Origin: a bacterium D16-34
GTDB taxonomy: Bacteria > Actinomycetota > Coriobacteriia > Coriobacteriales > Eggerthellaceae
Direction: 5' to 3'
Assembly: GCA_003612515.1 (NCBI GenBank)
Contig: RAZB01000003.1
Location: 124,001-188,000, forward strand
DNA length: 64,000 bases
The first letter of the stretch is position 1. Every line of letters starts with the position of its first letter. Positions 40,652-49,146 of this stretch are shown in pieces. The notes below the pieces were generated by a model. That model worked only from the letters and a program-made list of their open reading frames with translations, made no database searches and had not been told where the DNA came from. A program made the position numbers and the translations under genes.

Positions 40652-41389
40652 ATGAAGCTGTTACTACATGCATGTTGTGGACCATGCTCGCTTGAGCCGG
40701 TTCGCAAACTGCAAGAAGCAGGTCATGACATTACCATCTACTATGCAAATTCCAACATTGCACCCGCTGATGAATATAGGCGCCGCTACGACACGCTTAT
40801 GTCGTGGGCAAACGAAGGGCACCTTGCAGTGATCGAGGGTATCTATCGCCCTGACGACTGGGAAGCCGCAGTTCACGATGCGGTTTGTGCCCACAACCGA
40901 GAAGATCGTTGCCGCGCATGCTACCGATTGCGATTTGAGCAAAGCGCAGCCTTCGGAGCAGAAAACGGTTTTGAGGCGCTTGGCACCACGCTGTCGGTGA
41001 GCCCCTACCAATATACCGACATCATTGGCGAAGAACTCACCCGTGCAGCACAGGCGGCAGGCCTCACACCGCTGTTTGAGGACTATCGTCCCTTTTACGA
41101 CGAAGCCACGCGACGAAGCCGCGAAATGGGGATGTATCGACAAAACTGGTGCGGATGTCGAATCTCTGCAGCTGAGGCCGCCGCAGAGCGTGAAGAGCGC
41201 AAAGCAGCACGCGCACAAGCAAAAGCTGCTTGGGCCGCCGAACATGCCGCAGAGATTGAAGCGGCAAAGCAGGCAAAACAAGCACGTAAGGCAGAGCGCG
41301 CCGCATATGACAAAAAGCAGCAGCGCAAAAAAGCCGTGCTCAAACAAATGCGAGAAGCGGCTAAAACACACCAATCCGACCAGGCATAA
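40652..41389 (+). CDS. queH: Epoxyqueuosine reductase QueH
   Basis: Last step of queuosine synthesis, turning epoxyqueuosine into queuosine in tRNA. 245 residues. Family signatures are LLLHACCGPCSLEPV at the N terminus, DRCRACYRLR near residue 90, GTTLSVSPYQ near residue 110, and YRQNWCGC near residue 165, which together supply the Fe-S and metal cysteines. A Lys/Ala/Glu-rich C-terminal helix of about 75 residues is extra and probably coiled. ATG preceded by AAAGGAG. It is 28 bases ahead of queA. Confidence 0.93.
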   Translation: MKLLLHACCGPCSLEPVRKLQEAGHDITIYYANSNIAPADEYRRRYDTLMSWANEGHLAVIEGIYRPDDWEAAVHDAVCAHNREDRCRACYRLRFEQSAAFGAENGFEALGTTLSVSPYQYTDIIGEELTRAAQAAGLTPLFEDYRPFYDEATRRSREMGMYRQNWCGCRISAAEAAAEREERKAARAQAKAAWAAEHAAEIEAAKQAKQARKAERAAYDKKQQRKKAVLKQMREAAKTHQSDQA

Positions 41390-41416
41390 CACACAAACGA
41401 CAAGGAACCAAAAAGC

Positions 41417-42514
41417 ATGAAAACCGATGATTTTGACTACGACCTTCCCCCAGAGCTGATCGCACAGACGCCTGCCGAGATTCGCGATGCTTGCAACCTG
41501 TTGGTCATGGATCGCAATACAGGCGACGTTGAAGATCGTATCTTTTCTGACATCATCGACTATCTTCGCCCTGGGGATTTGCTCGTTGCTAACGAAACGC
41601 GCGTATTGCCAGCTCGTTTGCTTGGCACCAAGCGAAACACCGGAGGCGCCGCCGAGGTTTTCTTGCTGCGCGAAACCGGAGGTCCTGAGCCCAGAACCAA
41701 CAAGCTCGCTTATTGGGAGGTGCTTGTTCGTCCAGGAAAACGGCTCAAGCCTGGCACCGGTGCGGTCGTAGATTTCACCAACAAGCAAGGAGATGTGGTG
41801 CTTTCGGCTGAAATAATTGACTGGGCGCACAACGCGCAAAAAGGCGAGCGCGTAGCCAAGCTTACTACGGACTTACCCTCACTTGACGAGGCGCTTCATG
41901 CGGTTGGCCACACTCCCCTGCCTCCTTATATTCGCAACTACGCAGGAGATGAGGAACTCTATCAAACGGTTTATTCGAAACGTGAAAGCTCAGCCGCCGC
42001 ACCTACCGCTGGACTGCATTTCACCCCTGAGCTCATTGAGCGCTTGCAAGAAAAAGGCGTTGGCTGGAAAACTGTTGAGTTGGAAGTTGGTTTAGATACG
42101 TTTCGTATCGTCGACGAAGACGATCCTACCCAGCACGCCATCCATACCGAATACTATACGGTCTCACAAGAAACCATTGATGCCATCAACGAAACACATG
42201 CGCGCAACGGTCGCGTGATTGCGGTAGGAACCACGAGCGTTCGCAGCTTGGAAAGCGCCTGGGATCCTGCGGCCAACAATGGCAAAGGCGCGCTTATACC
42301 ACGAGATCGCGAGGCTACTTCGCTCTATATTCTGCCTGGCTATGAATTCAAAACCGTGGATGCCCTCATTACAAACTTTCACGTCCCGCGCTCAACGCTT
42401 ATGATGCTGGTGAGCGCCTTTAGCTCGCGCGAGCACATTATGGCAGCTTATAAACACGCTATCGACAAGCGCTATAGGCTCTTAAGCTTCGGCGACGCAA
42501 TGTTTATCCATTAG
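41417..42514 (+). CDS. queA: S-adenosylmethionine:tRNA ribosyltransferase-isomerase
   Basis: Attaches the cyclopentenediol precursor from SAM to preQ1-modified tRNA. 365 residues, full length. DYDLPPELIAQTP at the start, NETRVLPARLLGTK near residue 57, PPYIRNYAGDEELYQTVY and SAAAPTAGLHFT near residue 195, and HVPRSTLMMLVSAF near the end. With tgt and queH close by, this window holds the three late steps of queuosine synthesis. Confidence 0.96.
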   Translation: MKTDDFDYDLPPELIAQTPAEIRDACNLLVMDRNTGDVEDRIFSDIIDYLRPGDLLVANETRVLPARLLGTKRNTGGAAEVFLLRETGGPEPRTNKLAYWEVLVRPGKRLKPGTGAVVDFTNKQGDVVLSAEIIDWAHNAQKGERVAKLTTDLPSLDEALHAVGHTPLPPYIRNYAGDEELYQTVYSKRESSAAAPTAGLHFTPELIERLQEKGVGWKTVELEVGLDTFRIVDEDDPTQHAIHTEYYTVSQETIDAINETHARNGRVIAVGTTSVRSLESAWDPAANNGKGALIPRDREATSLYILPGYEFKTVDALITNFHVPRSTLMMLVSAFSSREHIMAAYKHAIDKRYRLLSFGDAMFIH

Positions 42515-42660
42515 ACGGCTCAGTTTTGATTGCTGACATGGTCATGTTGCCTAGGGGGCACGATCAATCGTCCGACCCCCGGATGAGCTAAAGCACAAGG
42601 AGGCGCGGCTAATCGAGATTGCATCGATGCAACGTCGCTTACTACAGGCAGCTTAAAGAG
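42515..42660. other. Unexplained region with hairpins and a palindrome after queA
   Basis: A hairpin near 42554-42582 combines GGGGG/CCCCC with an inner ACGAT/ATCGT. A perfect 14-bp palindrome TTGCATCGATGCAA lies at 42619-42632. No gene start with a good ribosome site. An undescribed small RNA is possible but unsupported beyond the folds. Confidence 0.35.
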
Positions 42661-42765
42661 TGTGTGTGTTTGCAATTTACACACTTTTATGGACTTGACT
42701 TTCAGACCAGCAATCGCCAGGCAAATTCGCCTGAATCAGCGCATGGAGCTAACTAAATTTCGAAG

Positions 42766-42888
42766 TTTTGGCTGGAAAATGCCCTTCGTCGGCGAAATCA
42801 CCCCTCATTTTAGGGCCGAAAACCCCGACGAGGGCACTTTTCCAACCATTTTGCTGTCAAAAACCCCGACGAGAGCACTTTTCCAGCC
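42766..42888. repeat. Three-copy inverted/direct repeat element
   Basis: Two direct copies of a 29-30 base unit (core CCCCGACGAG-GGCACTTTTCC) lie at 42819-42847 and 42859-42888. An inverted copy lies at 42766-42792 (TTTTGGCTGGAAAA, then GCCCTTCGTCGG). The outer inverted copies could pair into a long stem through CCGACGAG, CACTTTTCCAGCC and AAAA. A 94-codon frame through the region looks like chance. No transposase is nearby. Confidence 0.65.
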
Positions 42889-42994
42889 AAAACCTATGAA
42901 AAAGCTCGAGGGAATCGTCGAAATCGTCGAAATGGCAAAAAGTTGAGTTGCAGGAGGGTTAGGGTTATAGGGCAAAAGACGCCGGCCTCATATC

Positions 42995-43031
42995 AAAAGG
43001 GGCGCTGACTTTGTGTCATACGCCCCCTTTT
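42995..43031. terminator. Bidirectional terminator between queA region and the adhesin gene
   Basis: AAAAGGGGCG pairs with CGCCCCCTTTT (one bulge) and the inner TGAC with GTCA. Both strands end in TTTT. It lies 44 bases beyond the adhesin stop. Confidence 0.75.
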
Positions 43032-43074
43032 ATCGTTCGTTGAGCCTTAACAGCTTTACCGACTTATCGAAACT

Positions 43075-46000
43075 CTATTTGCCATGCTTTCCGCGGTGCA
43101 CCTGCTGATTAAAGCGATTACGCGCAAGAGCCAGCGTCGCCAGCGCACACAGTGCTATCGCACCTACAACACCATATGAAACATCGCCAGTCTCAACCAA
43201 TTCGGTACCGGTGCGCGGCAATGGCGTGAGGTTCGTAGACGTTGAAGTTGATGGATCGTCTCCTGGCTGCGACGGATCATCTGAGCTTTGACCTGGTGTC
43301 GGATCAGGATCTGAAGCGTTAGGCGTCTTGATGAGAACCTCGTTAGAGTCTCCCGGATCGCCTTCATTGCCATGATCGTCAACCGATGTCACCGTGCCCA
43401 TGTTTGTCCAAGTTGTAGGTTCATCAACTTCAGGAACAACAACATCGAAGGTTACCGACACGCTACCGTGAGCATCTACATCTCCGACCGACCAGGTCAG
43501 CATGCCGTCAGCAAATACGCCATCGTTGCTTGCGGAGCCTTCGACATATATAAGACCCGCAGGAATTTCGTCACGAATAACAACGCTTTCAGCAAAACCA
43601 TCGCTGGTATTGTTAACAGTCAAACGATAGGTGACCACATCAGCTGGCTTAACGTCTAGGGCATCGGTGGTAAACTCGCCTCCGTTGAGCGCCTGCTCTT
43701 TAATGATGCTAAGTTCCGGATCAGGTGGGCGAACTCCGCGGATGTTCCTAAAGGCCATGTTGTGCACGCCATTAGCTGCAACAACTCCCTCATAAGTACC
43801 ATCGGCTGGACGCGTATAGTAGCCATTTGAGTTAGCCTCCTGCTCTGTTACCTTATAGGTGGTGCCCTCTGGTACACCCAAAACGCGCAATTCTTCTGCA
43901 TGCGAAAGCATCAAAACGTCGCCGCTTTTCACATAACCAGTGCGGTCACGACCGTAGTAGTAATACGAGTCGGTAAGCTCATTTCCTTGCGGATCATACA
44001 AACGCACTTCAAAATGATAGTTGCGCACATAGTCTTCTGCAGGCACGTTGTCACCAGAAACCATTTTGGACAATACCAGCTGACCTGAACCTGGCAAAGT
44101 TGAATCATGGTCAGTCACCACAACGGTGTTCACCAACGAGAACAAACCGGTGATATCTTGTCCAGTCAAATCGTCTTGCTCGGCAGTTGAATAGTACGGG
44201 TCATCTTCATCGTTGTGATAGTTGTAATTCTGTCCTACACGCGTGCGGATATAACCGGTATCCGACACAAAGAACGGTTGATAGTTTTTACCACCATCGG
44301 CATCGTGCAAGCCATAGTCAATTGCAGCATTCACGCCATAATGCAGATCTATCGAGCGAAGCAGCTTGACTTCATCCCCCGTTGACGGCAACGCGGTATC
44401 TTGCCATCCGTCAATGCTAAATGAATTGGAATCTTGGTGCTGAGCCACAGCAGTGATGTCGCGAAGCGTGATATTAACATCACCCTCAGAAGCATATTTC
44501 ACCATGGTTTGAGCTAGCTTGCCAACGCCAGCCATAACCTTTACGCCATCGTCTTCTGACCCTGCATCAGCATAGATCGAATACACGCCGACCTTAACTT
44601 CAATAATAGACGGATTGATATCGCAGTCCGCAGGGCCTTGCACCTCGCGCAACCAATAGCTACGCGCTTCACCATCTAAGCGGGTATCAGGCCAGATCAT
44701 GTCTCCATAACCTGCGACAACCGTGTCATCGTGTGACGCATGCGCTTCGCGTGGCTCGAAGATCAGCGTACCTGACTGACCAGCAACATCGGCCGTCTCC
44801 CCTTGTGCAAGAGCGCGCGTTATATCATTTGCTTGCGCGTCTTCGTAGGATCCATAGAGCGCAAATACAGCACCATTTCTGGGCGTACCGTTCTGGTCGA
44901 TCTTCATAACGCGCAATTGGCGCTGCTCGTTTGGAATATAAATACGCGAACGGAAGTTACGGATGAAGGCTTTGATATCAAGCGGGCAATAACCGCGTTG
45001 ATCCACCGGATCAGGATCAGGGTTGATGGCGTCTACGATTGCGTTGTAGTTATCGCCACGCACTCCTCCGTCGGCTTCAAGAGCTTCAAACACCTTAGCG
45101 CCAAGTGCTGCATAACGCTCTTCGCTTGTCATGTTGCGCAATTCATCAAGCGAAATACCTAGCGCTTTTGCTAATTCAGTAGGCTTGATAATTGCATAGA
45201 AGTTGCGCATATCACCATCGGGATTTTGCAACAAATAACGATCTGCGCGACCCGGGAGATTTTCTAAGTAGCCCGTTAAGCGGTTCTCGTCATTGTTCCA
45301 CGTCAGATACCAACCGGTAGCATGTCCACCGGTCTGCTCCGAATGATGCACCATAGCTGACTGCAAAAGCGCACCATTAAGCGTCACAACACGAGCCGCA
45401 CGTTTTATCTCTTCATACTCGCTGTCGCGTGGCTGTTCATAATGTACTGCTTTAAAACCAGACAGATTGTCACCATACAGCGGTAACCATTTCGAAGTTC
45501 CATTCAATGTCTCGCGAATCATCGGAACAACTACAACAAGTCCGTCTTCTTGCATATTTACCGGAACAGGATCGGTATCCGGAATCTTGTTAACCAGACC
45601 GCCGTCTTTTCCAATTTGACCATAGAAGACCGAACCGACGTTGCCGGTAATGTTACTAACGAAGCTTGCGTAAGCGCCGGTTTGATAGCGGTTGTTCACC
45701 ACAAGCATGGTATATTGCGGCTCGAAACGCAAAAGCAAATCTTGAGGCGTTGACTTATAGCCAGCCGGAGCCTTTGTCTCGCGAAGAACATAGAGTAACC
45801 CCTCGCCTGTTTCGGCATTATAACGATCCGAGAAATTGAAGGGGTCATAAACCTCGTTTGCCCGAGTGCTGAGATCTTCAAAACGGGCAACACCTGATGC
45901 ATCGGTTACAAGATGCGTTAAAGGACTCCCGACAATCTCAACATCGTCAAGGGTAAATGAGGACGTATTAGACGTCGTTGGAACAGTACCGTCCTTTGGG

Positions 46001-47640
46001 CGAACCGCATAAAGATCAAACTCAGCACCCTCAAGCGGATCTCCGTATTGGTCAACCTTATAAATCTGCTGATACAAAGCTGGCTGCAAGTTGAAGTTCA
46101 CCGCAATGGATGAGTCGTAGTTACCGCGCTCCAAATAAAACATCTTGAGCGTATGGCTCGTATTAGATGCAAACGTGGTTCCACTCCAACGCTCAGTTTC
46201 AAGCTTACCAGCTGCATCAAATTGGTCATACAAATTAGTCTTTACTACAGCAAGCGCCTCAGGATCATCAGGGATACCATTGGTATCGAACGCAGGGCCT
46301 AAGAAGACATCGCCCGTTGCAAAGTTAATCGTGCCAAACACCTCAGAGTGAATGCCACCCATGTCCAGCACGAGCACGTCATCAACAAACACCCAAACAT
46401 CATCGTCTCCAGCAAATTCGAAGACCATGTCGTTGGTGCCTACCTTGCCAACTACTGGCTGCCTAAAGGTGGTTTCAAGCGTCATACCCAAATGATGGTT
46501 CACTGCCTCTTCATTGCCATCATTATTTGCGTTCATATTGTTTACCAAATTGCCCGAGCCATCAACCTTAAAGGCCTTTGCCGCAGAATTGAACGGGAAG
46601 AAATTGCCTGGCAAGTGGCTATCGGTGCGGTTTCCAGCGGGCTTGTCGTACAAAACGAAATGTCCATCACTTTCGATTTGTCCCTCATCATTTACCACAG
46701 GATCATTTACAAACTCAGCGAAGTTATTACGCATGTTGTATGAGTAATATCCCTCATCGTTCATCCGGAAAAGCCCGGTAACATTTTTATATGAAACTTT
46801 GCCACCAACCTCTTGATTGGGATCAAAAAGGTATTGCAGTGAACGAATGTCTTCCGAAAGATCGTAGCCAGACCAGTCCACACCAAAAGCTGTGGGGTCA
46901 TTAGTAAAGTTTTGCTTTGTGAGCGCTGTAGCTGCAGCATTGTTTTGAGGAAAGAGGCTGAAATTCAAATCGTTGCCCGTCGTGGCTACTGACAACGCAT
47001 TAGCTTGCACAACAGGATCAATATTGAATCCATAAACCGGGTCGAAATTTAAATTACCCTTAGAAGAACCTAGGCTTGTAGTAAAGAGTGGACCGGCATT
47101 ACCATAAATCATTTCGCCAGCACCACGCCATGCACTGTTATATTTCGTAGGGTTGGCGCTCATACCAGTTTCAGGGTCATCACTTACAACCGGATAACCT
47201 GCAACTGAAAGCGACGGCTCAACAATGCCCATCATGCCAGGGTTTTCATTGGCTATTTGACCATAACCAGCCACCAGACCTTGGTTCCAATAACCCAAAT
47301 GCCTCATGCCGTCGCCAAAAGTCAGCAAGCGACCGCGATTAATATTGTTCTCTCCCGTCAACCACGTCTGGTAGTTATCGTAGGGAGATTTGGCTGACAT
47401 GCCGCCTACAATATCGTTTTCCAAACCGCTAAAATTGCCCGTCTTACCTGTTGTGTAGTCGAACAAATTAATAACGGTATTGTCTGGGTTAACTCCCGGT
47501 ACAATATGCGCCTGCAGCTGATCTTGCGTCAATTCTGCATGTGCTTGCACTGGAGTTGCCGGAACGAGTAACAACACTAACCCTAATGCCAGGACGATAG
47601 CACCGACTCGTTGGCTTATCTGTTTTGACACGCTGCCCAT
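43075..47640 (-). CDS. Large LPRTG surface protein with fibro-slime, SpaA-like and DUF11 domains
   Basis: 1521 residues. A signal peptide (about 32 residues; LVLLLVPATPVQAHA) precedes a globular N-terminal region. A fibro-slime/PA14-like domain is marked by DDVWVFVDDVLVLDMGGIHS. SpaA/Cna-B-like modules follow (QIYKVDQYGDPLEGAEFDLY; LRVMKIDQNGTPRNGAVFAL), then a DUF11 module near the end (VVTYRLTVNNTSDGFAESVV). The C terminus carries LPRTG at about 1474-1478, a membrane helix and a basic tail, so sortase should link it to the wall. I start at the ATG at 47640, 8 bases after AAGGGGG; the longer frame adds 32 residues before the signal peptide. Likely an adhesin. No sortase gene is in the window. 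Confidence 0.88.
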   Translation of the reverse strand: MGSVSKQISQRVGAIVLALGLVLLLVPATPVQAHAELTQDQLQAHIVPGVNPDNTVINLFDYTTGKTGNFSGLENDIVGGMSAKSPYDNYQTWLTGENNINRGRLLTFGDGMRHLGYWNQGLVAGYGQIANENPGMMGIVEPSLSVAGYPVVSDDPETGMSANPTKYNSAWRGAGEMIYGNAGPLFTTSLGSSKGNLNFDPVYGFNIDPVVQANALSVATTGNDLNFSLFPQNNAAATALTKQNFTNDPTAFGVDWSGYDLSEDIRSLQYLFDPNQEVGGKVSYKNVTGLFRMNDEGYYSYNMRNNFAEFVNDPVVNDEGQIESDGHFVLYDKPAGNRTDSHLPGNFFPFNSAAKAFKVDGSGNLVNNMNANNDGNEEAVNHHLGMTLETTFRQPVVGKVGTNDMVFEFAGDDDVWVFVDDVLVLDMGGIHSEVFGTINFATGDVFLGPAFDTNGIPDDPEALAVVKTNLYDQFDAAGKLETERWSGTTFASNTSHTLKMFYLERGNYDSSIAVNFNLQPALYQQIYKVDQYGDPLEGAEFDLYAVRPKDGTVPTTSNTSSFTLDDVEIVGSPLTHLVTDASGVARFEDLSTRANEVYDPFNFSDRYNAETGEGLLYVLRETKAPAGYKSTPQDLLLRFEPQYTMLVVNNRYQTGAYASFVSNITGNVGSVFYGQIGKDGGLVNKIPDTDPVPVNMQEDGLVVVVPMIRETLNGTSKWLPLYGDNLSGFKAVHYEQPRDSEYEEIKRAARVVTLNGALLQSAMVHHSEQTGGHATGWYLTWNNDENRLTGYLENLPGRADRYLLQNPDGDMRNFYAIIKPTELAKALGISLDELRNMTSEERYAALGAKVFEALEADGGVRGDNYNAIVDAINPDPDPVDQRGYCPLDIKAFIRNFRSRIYIPNEQRQLRVMKIDQNGTPRNGAVFALYGSYEDAQANDITRALAQGETADVAGQSGTLIFEPREAHASHDDTVVAGYGDMIWPDTRLDGEARSYWLREVQGPADCDINPSIIEVKVGVYSIYADAGSEDDGVKVMAGVGKLAQTMVKYASEGDVNITLRDITAVAQHQDSNSFSIDGWQDTALPSTGDEVKLLRSIDLHYGVNAAIDYGLHDADGGKNYQPFFVSDTGYIRTRVGQNYNYHNDEDDPYYSTAEQDDLTGQDITGLFSLVNTVVVTDHDSTLPGSGQLVLSKMVSGDNVPAEDYVRNYHFEVRLYDPQGNELTDSYYYYGRDRTGYVKSGDVLMLSHAEELRVLGVPEGTTYKVTEQEANSNGYYTRPADGTYEGVVAANGVHNMAFRNIRGVRPPDPELSIIKEQALNGGEFTTDALDVKPADVVTYRLTVNNTSDGFAESVVIRDEIPAGLIYVEGSASNDGVFADGMLTWSVGDVDAHGSVSVTFDVVVPEVDEPTTWTNMGTVTSVDDHGNEGDPGDSNEVLIKTPNASDPDPTPGQSSDDPSQPGDDPSTSTSTNLTPLPRTGTELVETGDVSYGVVGAIALCALATLALARNRFNQQVHRGKHGK

Positions 47641-47858
47641 AGTAAAACCCCCTTCTTGTCGCATAATGGCGAAAGAAACTGTGTCAATAGCCAAAAAGTG
47701 GTCGTCGTTAAAGAGATGCACTCCTCTCATAAGCACATACCCCAGCTGACCCTTTTGCTTCTATATACAATATATATAACAAATACGTGAATATGGGGTT
47801 GAAATGGTGATAAAAAAATTTGTAATTGGCTAAAAATAGTAATTATTTACACGCAAAT
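47641..47858. other. AT-rich leader of the surface protein gene
   Basis: About 220 bases without a gene. The minus strand has TTGTTATATATATTGTATAT near 47765-47785, which offers several overlapping -10 candidates, and a TTCACG hexamer upstream that could serve as -35 (16-base spacing to TGTATA). Nothing else is recognisable. Confidence 0.35.
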
Positions 47859-47895
47859 CGACCCATAAGTGTTCATGTCGAACATTTATGGGTCG
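47859..47895. terminator. 16-bp hairpin after the ABC exporter operon
   Basis: CGACCCATAAGTGTTC pairs with GAACATTTATGGGTCG (one G-T pair) over a 5-base loop, 18 bases beyond the permease stop. A weak ATTT follows on the minus strand. Strong fold, modest T run. Confidence 0.6.
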
Positions 47896-47913
47896 CCCGT
47901 ACTACAACAACTA

Positions 47914-49146
47914 CTAACGAACAACCACAGCTGCTGCCCCATTGCCGCCAGCTTGCATGGTTTGCGTCCTGAGGCGTCCTATCAAGAGCGCCACACCAAA
48001 AAGCGCCGCTGCAAAGAGCAACAATACACCCAAATCACCAACGATAGAAACGACTCCCGTGGCGTCTGTACCTGTTGATAAGTGCGCCGATAGCAAACAA
48101 GCATCGTTATACCAATAGCAAGGAAACCAATGCGCAATCGCAGTTATCTCTGGCGCCATAAGATCCAATGGCACCCAGGCTCCGCCCAAAAAAGACAGCA
48201 CCATACCAACAATGTTTCCAACCGCATTACAAATGATATCGGTTGCGCCAATTTGACCGAGTAAATACCCCACAGCAAGAGGTACGAGACAAAATGTCAA
48301 AACCGACAGAGCGCACCAAACTAAACCAAGTACGCCAATCTGCTGCGCCGCAGTGGGAAATGCAATGATCGCCAAAGCAAACGTCCACACCCAGGTCATC
48401 AACACAAATACAAAGCAAGAGAGCATCAGCTGCGCGCTATATGCAGCAAATGACAGCGATGACACAAGGTTTCTCCTGCGAACATCAACACGAGCAAACG
48501 TTGTGCACAACATCCCAACGCACACTACAATGCCTGCAAAGAGCGAATACGTAGACCACTGCAAGAAAAAGGTAAACCGGTCAATTGCAGATAAGGTTGA
48601 AGTACTTTCAATATAGGTCACATGAGCCGAGTCGGTTAAAGCATCTTGAGCGTCAACGGTAAGCTGCGACAGAGCAGCATCTGGATACGCGAGCATCAGC
48701 GTCTGCATGATGCCGAGGTAATTTTGTACCTGCTCGTCAACAAAGCGTCCCTCTAGAGAACTAAAACTAAATACCATATCCATACGAGGAAGCGGCTCGT
48801 TGCTCACAACAGCGTCTTCAAAACTCTGCTCATACCCCGAAGGAATTATCAACAGATAATCAATTTCGCCTTTTGCAACCGCATCCTGCATGGCAAGCGT
48901 ATTGTCTGCAACGTCAATTCGCTGACCGCAAGACTCAAGCGAATCAATAATTCCTAATGAAAGCTGACTTTGATCCCTATCTATGACAGCATAGTTTGCT
49001 TTCGTTGATTCAAATTCTGAAGACTGACCTTCAAAATCAAAGCTCCAGGACATAAAAAGCCCCATAAAGCTCAGTCCTACGATATAAATAAGCGGAAATA
49101 CCTTATTGCGAGCAATTATTTTAAGTGTGCACTTAAAGACTTGCAT
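47914..49146 (-). CDS. ABC-2 type exporter permease, second subunit
   Basis: 410 residues. One N-terminal helix (KVFPLIYIVGLSFMGLFMSW), an outward loop of about 150 residues, then five helices (for example YSLFAGIVVCVGMLC and ICNAVGNIVGMVLSFLGGAW). This layout matches YhgE/LnrN-like ABC-2 permeases. Its start overlaps the previous permease by 14 bases. It forms an exporter with the two upstream genes. Substrate unknown; LnrLMN relatives export membrane-active natural products. Confidence 0.85.
   Translation of the reverse strand: MQVFKCTLKIIARNKVFPLIYIVGLSFMGLFMSWSFDFEGQSSEFESTKANYAVIDRDQSQLSLGIIDSLESCGQRIDVADNTLAMQDAVAKGEIDYLLIIPSGYEQSFEDAVVSNEPLPRMDMVFSFSSLEGRFVDEQVQNYLGIMQTLMLAYPDAALSQLTVDAQDALTDSAHVTYIESTSTLSAIDRFTFFLQWSTYSLFAGIVVCVGMLCTTFARVDVRRRNLVSSLSFAAYSAQLMLSCFVFVLMTWVWTFALAIIAFPTAAQQIGVLGLVWCALSVLTFCLVPLAVGYLLGQIGATDIICNAVGNIVGMVLSFLGGAWVPLDLMAPEITAIAHWFPCYWYNDACLLSAHLSTGTDATGVVSIVGDLGVLLLFAAALFGVALLIGRLRTQTMQAGGNGAAAVVVR

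Noticed and set aside
40664-41839. 391-codon minus-strand frame opposite queH and queA
   Set aside because: Both plus-strand genes have full family motifs; the opposite frame is Cys/Phe/Val-rich with no motif, so it is a shadow of their codon use.
42766-42888. Possible mini CRISPR array
   Set aside because: Only two direct copies and one inverted copy, spacers of about 11 and 26 bases of unlike length, and no cas genes.
42662-42946. A 94-codon open frame across the repeat element
   Set aside because: It runs through the direct repeats, lacks a ribosome site, and its translation simply mirrors the repeated DNA. It is better explained as chance.
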